From Ampullaceana balthica (taxonomy: Eukaryota > Mollusca > Gastropoda > Lymnaeidae), in contig CALYLW010000134.1 in NCBI GenBank assembly GCA_944989445.1, positions 816,001-880,000 on the forward strand: a stretch of DNA of 64,000 nucleotides. Reading direction: 5' to 3'. This document shows positions 55,489-64,000 of the stretch, one piece after another; position 1 is the stretch's first letter; every line of letters begins with the position of its first letter. The notes beneath the pieces are model-generated. The model did no database searches. It was given only the letters and a program-made list of their open reading frames with translations, and was not told the DNA's origin. The position numbers and the translations under genes were made by a program.

Positions 55489-56934
55489 AATATGGGGGCG
55501 GGTCTATGGCGAGATAAATTAAACAGGAAATCAATGGGAATACTTTTGTCTACGCAAAATTATTTTTATGAAAATAAACAAAATCACGGCATTCAAATAA
55601 ACTTTGTTATAAAATAAAAATAAAATCTGGTTAAAATATAATATCAAATTATGATAAAGAAAATATTGATCAACCAAATTATTATTAAAAAAAAACAACA
55701 AACAAACAAAGAAACAAAACAAAAAAGAAACAAACAAACAAAGAAAGAAACAAACAAACAAACTCAAACAAATAACAATCCACATCATGGCTAAATAAAA
55801 CTCATTTACACATCACTTGTTTCAACAATAACATGTCATATCAAGGTTTTATTTTAATACAAATATCTCATTTGAAATAATGTTTAAGTCATGATTTAAA
55901 AAAAAACAAATGCTCGCAAATGTTACATTAGATAAACCTATCGTTGTTTAGACATGTTTGCTTCTTAGAAACAAATGTACAGTCATGTGTGATAAGAGGA
56001 ATTGAAACAAGTCGGAATAGAAATATATTTCTGATTTATTCAAAACTCTACATTTGCATTTCAAAGGGCAAAGAACGGGTTCCTTTTATTGGGCCCCGGA
56101 TTTAAAAACAACATTACTCTCCAGAATGAAGGAGTGCATTGAGAGATACAAGCCTCCTTCAGAAAACATGGCACGAGGAGGCGTGAAATAATGGCTGACA
56201 ATATCTTTATATCCAATGTGATTACAGTCCTGTGGCGCTAGGATATTTTGTATATTTCGTTATGTGTTGTACATATTTTGTGAGAGTTCAGGCCGCTGAC
56301 ACGATTTGGCACATTTATAGTACACACTAAGTCACTAAGTCCCCGTGAACAAAACTAGAATACGGTTTTGAGGCTAGAAATAAATTTGCGAATAATATTT
56401 TTAACGATTTCTTGTTTACACTTCAAGCGGAAGGAAAGTATGGCCCCAGGGGAGATTTGAGGGGGGGGGGCATTCTCATTGTATTGTCATGAAGTTTAAT
56501 GTGTTATGATCAACGCAATATCAAGAATACATCGGTCTTATCAAAATAGTTCATAAAATCGCTCAGAGTGTTAACCACATACCTTTGAATGTACGTGTAA
56601 AGATGTCTTACGAATAAAATTATCATACAATTTGCATAATTACCGGAATACAGGTGATTGCACTGTAGGAAGCTAATATTTATTTTAAAAGAAAATTTAG
56701 TAGATGTCTAAGTAAACATGAAGGGATGCTGATGATTTAATTGTTTAGGTCTGCAGAAATCATTCATGTTAAATAAAACGTAAAGAAATAGATTATTTGT
56801 AAATAAATGGGTCACACAATGGGTGCTATTTTAGATCCCAACCCCTCATTGACAATAAAGTTGCGCCCCAGAGTGTCTTATTTTTTTGGTTGCATTTTCA
56901 AATCTTATGGCTCATATGATTAAATAGACTACGA
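55489..56934. other. no gene recognised
   Basis: AT-rich with an (AAAC)/(AAAG) tract at 55689-55765 and a G-run at 56459-56470. No coding signal. Confidence 0.6.
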
Positions 56935-57367
56935 CAGTGATGGTGAACCTTTTTGTATGATTATAGACTAGGACAGTGATGGCTCATATGATTACAGACT
57001 AGGACAATGATGACGAACCTTTTTATATGATTATAGACTAGGACAGTGATGGCTCATATGATTATAGACTACGACAGTGATGGCTCACATGATTATAGAC
57101 TAGACCAGTGATGGCTCATATGATTATAGATTACGACAGTGATAGCTCATATGATTATAGACTACGACATGATGACGAACCTTTTTGGGGCCGCATGCCC
57201 AATATGCAACCAAACCCGCACTTACTTATATCAAAGTGCCAAGGAAACCTGCAAATGGGCGTTTGGCTTACATGGTTTGATTAAGGAAGTAATATTTTTA
57301 TCACGTGCCGGCTAATGTAGCCCTGCGTGCCGACTGTGGCACGCGTGCCATAGGTTCGCCATCACTG
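56935..57367. mobile_element. hAT-type MITE with tandemly repeated left end
   Basis: The outer ends are CAGTGATGGTGAACCTTTTT at 56935 and AGGTTCGCCATCACTG ending at 57367. The left terminus with flanking ATGATTATAGACTAGGA is repeated at least seven times (56935-57190), some copies truncated to CAGTGATGGCTCAT. A normal element body (57180-57367, with GTGCC/GGCACGC words) follows. No exact 8-bp target duplication was found, probably because the array blurred the left flank. Confidence 0.75.
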
Positions 57368-58164
57368 GAAACTAGGAAATAACGCATTATTTTTTTTTCT
57401 AAAATTTTATTTACGTTTACATTAAAATTCCATTGTCGTGCACATGTTCATGTATGATTTATCTAATTCGTGAAAACTTCATTCTGGAGAGCGATGTTTG
57501 AAATTATATTTAAAAAATTGTTATAAATAGTTTATAAATTTTTGTTAATGACATAACATAAAAATGGTCCATGAACATAATTTGATCCATACCCCAAACA
57601 AGTTCAAAAGTGGTAAAAATGAAAACTCTTTTTTTTAGCAACTTATTGCATCCAGAATCTTCTGTATTTATAAATATACAATTTAGAGTGCAGAATACGG
57701 GCCGGGAACATAACAATGTGGATACAAAAACTTCTTTGGAGAGGAGGTATACGCATTTATGAGATTAACATCTATTACACAATTTTATGGGTGCTTAAAA
57801 CTGTAGACCAGGGAGAGGATTCTTTTTCTTTAGTGATAACAAATACTGTGTTATACGGTAATAGAGAAACGAGACAAAGATTTTTGTAAAATGTTTTATA
57901 AGATACATAATTACCGCGTTCCTTTAAGGTTAAAGATGACAATTAGAATAAGGTTAAAGATGACACTTATAATGTAGCTAGTACATTTTTACTATTTAAG
58001 GACACATTTTATAATTTGTTTTAGGGAGGTAAAAAGTTGTATGAACAGATTATATCATGTATTACACACATTTTTCACAAGTGTAATTGATGTAAGTATT
58101 TTCAATACCTCAAGATAAAAATTTCTTTCTGGAAACAAGCAAAACCCAAGGAACTGCCAACCAA
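57368..58164. other. no gene recognised
   Basis: AT-rich; GGTTAAAGATGACA occurs twice near 57928-57965. Nothing else. Confidence 0.6.
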
Positions 58165-58388
58165 ATATATATATCAAGGACTTGTACATATCAAGGATTT
58201 GTATATATCAAGGACTTATATATGTCAAGGACTTGTATATATCAAGGACTTGTATATATCAAGGACTTGTATATGTCAAGGACTTGTATATGTCAAGGAC
58301 TTGTATATATCAAGGACTTGTATATATCAAGGACTTGTATATATCAAGGACTTGTATATATCAAGGACTTGTAAATATCAAGGAATTG
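58165..58388. repeat. 17-bp minisatellite, about thirteen copies
   Basis: Unit GTATATATCAAGGACTT. The 17-bp period makes each plus frame cycle through the same peptide, giving overlapping open frames (128 and 72 residues) that are not genes. Confidence 0.95.
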
Positions 58389-59134
58389 TTCTGTTTCTTC
58401 AGGATTTATTTGTTTAAATACTTCAAAACCTTTTTCTTAAATGCATTACAATATTTTCAAAATAACCCTTATACATATCTTCTACTCCGTAATTATATTA
58501 AGCTAAACGATAACAAAACAATTGTGATTTTTCTTAGCCAGCCAACAAGACTTCGAACCATACATTGAAAAATAAAACAGTCTGAAAAACCAATGTGGTT
58601 TACATGCATGCAACGTTCACACAAAAATGCAGAGGCACAAAATACAATGAAAAGCAAAAAATATACATTAAAAAATTAATAATTCAAGACAAATGTTTAG
58701 CAGTCATTCATGCAGCAGTTTCCTGGCCTAATGTTGACGGTGTAAACACCCACGAGTTCATCACCCACGATTGAGGCGGAATCGAGGGTAAACAGATTGA
58801 TCATCCTAATGACGCAATCACAGATCTGAAATAGTTCAGTCCCCCTTTTATAATTAAGGGTTCAGTTTACATCGCAAAAAGAGATGGTCAGAATGAAGGA
58901 AGTAATTTTAAACGAGTCGCCCTACTGCCACAATCCGCACTTGTAGCAGGGGCCAAAGGGTTCTTCAGAGCCTCCCACCACACACCCTTATCTCAAGCTT
59001 TGCCTTGGCTCTGACTGCTAGAGATCTAACAATGTTTGTTTCTGGCTTTGAAATATTGGCTTGGGTGATCACAACAAATGAACATCGTGTACCTAAAATA
59101 ATGTGTACAAAAATAAATGCCATATAGTTCAGAG
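58389..59134. other. no gene recognised
   Basis: AT-rich unique sequence. Confidence 0.6.
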
Positions 59135-59336
59135 CAGCGGTTCCCAACCTTGAATGTCGTGACGGGTTTTCTTGGGGTCGCACACTGTCGACTAAAAATA
59201 TTCTCTATAATGCAAATTTGCTCTATTTTGTAAAAACGTTTTATTGAAAATGACATATTTAAATTACATTGGGGTCGCAGGGTCACATGGCTTTTATGAA
59301 AAGGGGTCGCCACCCAAAAAAGTTTGGGAACCACTG
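59135..59336. mobile_element. hAT-type MITE, 202 bp
   Basis: Ends CAGCGGTTCCCAACCTT and AAGTTTGGGAACCACTG are imperfect inverted repeats, and GGGGTCGC words lie near both ends. A probable 8-bp target duplication with two mismatches is present (GTTCAGAG 59127-59134, GCTTAGAG 59337-59344). Confidence 0.85.
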
Positions 59337-60356
59337 GCTTAGAGTATATATTTTAGCTCTTATCAAATCACAGATGGATAAAATAGACAAAATTATTGCT
59401 ACTCATGGGAGATCACATCAAATTATATAACAGCAGTTAAGTAGGTGTAATACAATGGTTCACTGCATTAAAGTAGCGGTTCTAAAACAAGCAGACCAGA
59501 ACTCCTTGGACTCTTCCCCAAAATGCACATTTTTTTTTACAACGCTTCAATATTTTTATTCAACTAACTTATTCGTTTCCAGTTTTTTTTTAAAAACAAC
59601 TGATGGTATATATTTTGTATTAACTTATGTAAAAATGTGTACATAACCCCCCCCACAAAAAAACAAAAAAAAACAACAACATAAAAAACAAAACAAAAAA
59701 ACAACTACATCACCGAAAGTGTATTAGCCCCAATCTCACTTCCAAAGAATCTTCACGTACACTCTCGGAGAAAGAATTTCATCAAATAAGACTCATTGCC
59801 TTGCTGTCGACCGAGTATTAGCAAAGTAAAAAACACTGTAAGATCAGTATTCGAAAAACACAGAAGTAGGGAATGGGTGTGATTAAAAAGGAGATGAAAG
59901 TGCTTGGGAATGGCAAAGTTAAAACAAAAGTAAGACTAAGCATGTACATAAGATCATTTCTTCAACGACCAATCACAACCAGACTTCGGGCACGTGACTA
60001 TTGTCCTGTTGTGACCAGTAAAAATTTCCTTTATAACCAATCCCATTGGCTGAATGACTTTGTTTGTAATCCTTTGAGCTGAAGAGAGAGCTCGGAGCCA
60101 ACGTCGAATCTATCACGAAGATATAAATGTCTCTCAGGAATACACGTAATCTAATACTATCAAATCAAAAGTCACAATTAACCGAGATGATAGTATTTGT
60201 TCACTTACAGCATTTTTTTTTACCTAAAAAATCCCCCAAAAACACAACGCCTAAAAATTTGTGAAAAAGTCGTCCTTTGTGTCAATGCAACGTTTGGTCT
60301 GCAAATATGATTGTAATTACTCATTGTATTAAATTACACAGTCGATATTTTATAGA
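59337..60356. other. probable 3' flank of the receptor gene at 60357
   Basis: AT-rich with an A/C-rich tract at 59648-59700. Candidate minus-strand AATAAA words occur (for example about 59560), but the 3' end of the transcript cannot be fixed. No other gene was recognised. Confidence 0.4.
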
Positions 60357-61883
60357 CTATACGACGCTACTCTTCGGCGACGTGTCAAGGTCATTGTGTA
60401 TGTTATTGCTATCCATAGTGAGGGCGATTTTTTCAAAACTTCCTGTAGAATCACACGTGACCATCTGATCGTCCATGACCTTGCTGATCACATCCGTGTC
60501 AGTAAATTCGAGACTCCGGGACATGAATCCGTTTTTATTGCCCCGGGGAGTTCTGGAGACTTCTGAAACTTCAAAGGAATTCGAATCGACGTTTCTAGAA
60601 CTGACAAGTCTCAGCCTCAGCCATTTGGGCCGCATCGTCTCTCGAGGACAGAAAATGGCGGCGAAGGTCGCCCGGAACTGAGTGCTCATAGTGCAGTAGA
60701 GAACAAAATTGACCGCGTTGTTGGTCAGCGCCATAAGGTCAAGAAGGTCACCGAGTTTGAAGTACACGACGTTGGTGAAACACGTCACGAAGATGTTCAT
60801 CAGCGTCAGGATGCCCTGGGGCAGTTCGGTCAGCGTGAAGAGGACCACGATGGCCAGCAGCATCCGGGTGATTCTGTTGTGCTCGCCCGTCTTGTCCGAC
60901 TCAGCCTTGCGGCCCTGGGATTTGAGCTTCAGCCTCTTCCTGTAGGCCTTGTGCAGGGCGTGGATGAGCAGCAGCGTCAGAGTGGTCAGCATGAAGCACG
61001 GGACGAGCTTGATGAGGACCGCCTGGAGCCAGTTGTTCCCTTGGACCAGGAACTCGTCAGCGGCCGTCTTTTGTCGTATAGTCGGGTAGTAGTAGACGGT
61101 GATGGAAGGCGGGGCATGGGTGTGGGATTCGATCGATTGGTTAGTCGGGCTTGTCGCCGAGCTGAGAGGGGAGTTAGTGTTGGTTTGATTGCTGTTGAAT
61201 GTTTCTAGTAAAAAAGTGTCGTAGGAGTTCACCGCGCAGTTCGGTATACATATAACGAGAGTTAGTAGAACGACAACGAGCACCACACCGCGGGCCCTCC
61301 GCTGGCTGCAGTAGTACACGCCACTGGTGGGCATGCAGATGTATATGTAGCGGAATATGGCCAGGGCAATGGTCAGCCAGATGGCCACGGTGTGGCAGAC
61401 GATGCTGAAACTGGCGTGAAAGAGCAGGAAGCAGATCCAGTAAAAGTGAAGCGAGCTGAACGGGGGGCGGGAGGGATCTCCGGGGTCCATGACGTAGAAA
61501 TGTAGAGCGAATGGAAGGTATTCCAACATGGTCAACAAGTCAGCCACGGCCAGCCAGAGTAGGAGTGTGTTCGTGCTGGACGCCATGTTCTTCCGGGTAA
61601 GCACGAGGATGTTGGCCGAGTTGGCCAGCACGCCGAAGAGGCAGACGGCGACTGCGATGTAGCCGTGAACCTGACTGAAGCGGGTGGAGAACTCGTGCAG
61701 TCCTCGGCTCGTCTCGTTGCTCACGAAGCCTGGAATGTACTGGACGAAGTCGCAGCTCTGCTCAGCGTGCGTCTGAAAGACGGCGTTGGTTACCTCTTCC
61801 TGTCGCATCGTTGCGCTTGCTTCTGTTTCGATGCGTTCATGCAAAGCCTCCTGTTCTTTAACTGTTACACTAATGGCCTCCAT
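60357..61883 (-). CDS. neuropeptide GPCR, DMSR / sex-peptide-receptor type (508 aa)
   Basis: A second single-exon class A receptor, paralogue of 44870-46282, same strand. The start is the ATG at 61883 (MEAISV; G at -3 and +4); a TGA lies in frame 18 nt upstream with no earlier ATG. The ~72-residue N-terminus has one sequon (N56). TM1 starts near residue 75, TM2 has LAVADLL, TM3 runs into FRYIYI (R178), TM6 has LTELPQGIL and TM7 NNAVNFVLY. The loop 3 stretch KAYRKRLKLKSQGRKAESD is the same as in the paralogue. Extracellular loop 2 is about 20 residues longer and Ser/Thr/Asn-rich (sequons N232, N248). The ~90-residue tail keeps EVSE, RGN.NG and GS.EK..LT blocks of the paralogue. Family as for the paralogue; ligand unknown. 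Less decayed by repeats at its 3' end than the first gene. Confidence 0.92.
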   Translation of the reverse strand: MEAISVTVKEQEALHERIETEASATMRQEEVTNAVFQTHAEQSCDFVQYIPGFVSNETSRGLHEFSTRFSQVHGYIAVAVCLFGVLANSANILVLTRKNMASSTNTLLLWLAVADLLTMLEYLPFALHFYVMDPGDPSRPPFSSLHFYWICFLLFHASFSIVCHTVAIWLTIALAIFRYIYICMPTSGVYYCSQRRARGVVLVVVLLTLVICIPNCAVNSYDTFLLETFNSNQTNTNSPLSSATSPTNQSIESHTHAPPSITVYYYPTIRQKTAADEFLVQGNNWLQAVLIKLVPCFMLTTLTLLLIHALHKAYRKRLKLKSQGRKAESDKTGEHNRITRMLLAIVVLFTLTELPQGILTLMNIFVTCFTNVVYFKLGDLLDLMALTNNAVNFVLYCTMSTQFRATFAAIFCPRETMRPKWLRLRLVSSRNVDSNSFEVSEVSRTPRGNKNGFMSRSLEFTDTDVISKVMDDQMVTCDSTGSFEKIALTMDSNNIHNDLDTSPKSSVV

Positions 61884-62885
61884 TTCACTAGACAAGTTTC
61901 AATGTTTACCATCGCCTCGGAGGGATTTGCGCTTTTCCCTTTCTTTTAATATTAGATTTAAGTTGTTTCTTAATTTTCACACAGGCGGTGACGATCCTTC
62001 GAAGGCATCGATACAACAATGACAGAATCGATACTTAATTTTGCTCTTCCTGTCTTGAGAGTACTCGCTTCCCTAACCTTTGGAAGAAAAAGTTTAAACC
62101 ACAATGAATATCGTTGACTTTTATGCACAACATAGTGGCAATAGAAGTCGTATCATAGACAGCATTGCAGGTGTTCGTGAAAAACAACAACAACAAAAAA
62201 AAACAATGCGAGGATAGATCTTGATTCAATATACTCCCTAATTTCTACGCTACTCTCTCGTGGTAGGATATAGGAGAAAATAAATTATGTTCCCTATAAG
62301 GCCACCGAATAGACTAGAAACATCTTAATACTCCACGAGACAGTAACATTGTTTTCGAACGACGAACTCTATTTTAGTTGCAATTAAGTTAAAGCAAATT
62401 TGATTTTTTATTTTAAACTCACAGTTGGGAAATTTTGACTTCGTACTAGCAACACAGACCTCCAGAAGACGGACAATAATTTTGGTCTAACAGTGTTTGG
62501 TTAACCCAATTAGTGACGTCCGTTGAGTTTTAGAAACTTTGACTGGAAATTCCAATGAAAACACGAAGGAAGCCAAGAAATGTTACACCGAAAGACCTCA
62601 CACTGCTCTTACAATTCGACTCAAAAAGTAATAGAAATATTTAAAAGTGAATCTAAAAAAAAACAAAACAAAACGAAACAAACTTGGCCCAGGAATTTTG
62701 ATGATATGTGAATAATAGAATAAAACTCCAGTCACTTGCTTATCTAATATGAACCAGTTTGACTATATTTAGATATTATTTACCTGAGAAATACAACGTC
62801 ATTAATTTAGAGCTTTTCAATGCACCGCTCGATTAACATTTGGTAAGTGCTGATTAATACCCTATCTTAGTCCACATCTATCTTC
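61884..62885. other. 5' flank of the receptor gene; no other gene recognised
   Basis: AT-rich. No convincing core promoter. A possible 5' untranslated region cannot be delimited. Confidence 0.45.
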
Positions 62886-63300
62886 ATTTGGCTCTATCTC
62901 TGTGTCTGTCTTTATCTGGCTCTATCTCTGTCTGTATCTATTTTCATCTGGCTCTATCCTAGTCTGTGTCTGTCTTCATCTGGCTCTATCTCAGTCTGTG
63001 TCTGTCTTCATCTGGCTCTATCTCAGTCTGTGTCTGTCTTCATCTGGCTCTATCTCTGTACCTATCTTCATCTGGCTCTATCTCTGTATCTATCTTCATC
63101 TGGCTCTATCTCTGTATCTATCTTCATCTGGCTCTATCTCTGTATCTATCTTCATCTGGCTCTATCTCTGTGTCTGACTTCATATGGCTCTATCTTAGCC
63201 TGTGTCTGTCTTCATCTGGCTCTATCTTAGTCTGTCGCTGCTTTAGTCTGTCTATATCCTGGTCTGCTTATCTCTGTCAATCTGGCTCTACTTCAGTCTG
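62886..63300. repeat. ~28-32-bp minisatellite, about fourteen copies
   Basis: Units CATCTGGCTCTATCTCTGT(A/G)TCT plus ATCTT of variable length. The period varies between 28 and 32 bp, producing shifting hydrophobic open frames (IFIWLYLC type) that resemble membrane segments but are repeat artefacts. Confidence 0.93.
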
Positions 63301-63458
63301 TCGCGCCCACACAAGTTCCATGGCGCATCTTTCCCCGACACAATATCTCTTCAATATGTTATTTCTATTAGTCAACGCCTCACCCACATAATATCTTCAA
63401 TATGTATCTCAAACATATCTTTCCTATTCATTGTCTATCCCCAAACAAAATCTCGATA

Positions 63459-63569
63459 ACACACTTTCTCTCCCAAGCTTACAATATTGTCCATAACACA
63501 CTTTCTCTCCCAAGCTTACAATATTGTCCATAACACACTTTCTCTCCCAAGCTTACAATATTGTCCATC
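63459..63569. repeat. 37-bp tandem repeat, three copies
   Basis: Three apparently identical units contain ACACACTTTCTCTCCCAAGC and TTACAATATTGTCCAT. Confidence 0.95.
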
Positions 63570-64000
63570 TAAAAAGTCAATCCCACATAATGTCTTCCCA
63601 ACAAGTTTAATACCACAGTAGAATTTCTTTTATCTAGAAAAAGTCAGTAAATGTTTCTACATGGTAGACCTAAAATAACCCAGGGAAAGATAAGCCTATA
63701 GTATGAATAGAAAGAGTTTTTTTTATACAACGACGAAACAAAGGGGAACAATTAAAAAAAACACAACAAAAACAATACGTGTTTAAATAAAAATTGACCA
63801 ATTATTAGTTTATGTTGCTTCTAGATTTCTTCATTTAGAATTCGGAGACGACAAGGTGAAATAAACGAATCAATTTTAAAAACTTTTCGACAACCTTTTT
63901 ACACCGTTTAACCTTAAATATAAAGATATATTTTGTCTAATTTTCTGGGTTTGGAAGTAGCTAGCGACCCCGACGCAATTGAGAGAAATGTATACATCAT
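63570..64000. other. no gene recognised
   Basis: AT-rich sequence to the window end. Confidence 0.55.

Noticed and set aside
58182..58568. 128-codon open frame (YISRTCIYQGL repeats)
   Set aside because: 17-bp minisatellite effect, open in several frames at once.
60357..61895. 512-residue version of the second receptor starting at 61895
   Set aside because: That start would be a TTG; the first ATG in the frame is at 61883 and has a good context, giving 508 residues.
62902..63391. Hydrophobic repeat protein resembling membrane helices (IFIWLYL)
   Set aside because: Codes from a T/C-rich 28-32-bp minisatellite with changing period; no start or splice context.

Overview
This is a eukaryotic, AT-rich, gene-poor and very repeat-rich piece of nuclear DNA. 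No bacterial or phage gene organisation is present. The two clear genes encode invertebrate-type neuropeptide GPCRs. The mobile-element mix (hAT, Helitron, LINE, tRNA-derived SINE, LTR), the degenerate TTAGGG stretch and the dense minisatellites fit a lophotrochozoan, most likely a gastropod mollusc. That placement is inference; no marker gene fixes the species.

Only two confident protein-coding genes are seen, both on the minus strand and both single-exon: 44870-46282 (470 aa) and 60357-61883 (508 aa). They are paralogous rhodopsin-class receptors of the DMSR / myosuppressin / sex-peptide-receptor type (SRW-like), about 14 kb apart, and look like a tandem duplicate pair. A third, weak candidate is a 57-codon exon at 30272-30442 that resembles the FAD-binding N-terminus of a flavin amine oxidase. 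It ends at a consensus splice donor, but no further exons were found.

The rest is layered mobile elements and tandem repeats. 0-9.3 kb: a hAT-like element carrying a LINE fragment, a small hAT MITE with a perfect 8-bp target duplication, two copies of a dispersed Helitron-related family, and a full-length but decayed hAT transposon (6776-9263) with a ZBED5-like transposase. 9.3-17 kb: minisatellites and a 2-kb Helitron built of ~170-bp tandem units. 17.9-25.7 kb: a decayed ZMYM1-like hAT, two LINE 3' ends, a complete 355-bp Helitron, and nine identical 54-bp repeats. 27-36.5 kb: a solo LTR inside a ~60-bp minisatellite, an adjacent SINE, a second fragment of the zinc-knuckle LINE type and a hAT MITE. 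37-44 kb: minisatellites and two more MITEs. 46.5-54 kb: a ~7.5-kb stretch dominated by tandem arrays (G-rich 40-bp, CAGCTG-rich 19-bp, 67-bp and ~18-bp units) between the two receptor genes. 54-64 kb: further DNA transposons, the second receptor gene and terminal minisatellites.

I found no operon-like or defence-type system. The points most worth following are the receptor pair (FRY in place of DRY, no cysteine in extracellular loop 2, stop codon supplied by a minisatellite), the Helitron termini, the SINE sharing the 3' tail of a local LINE, and the unusual tandem-array cluster between the two receptors.
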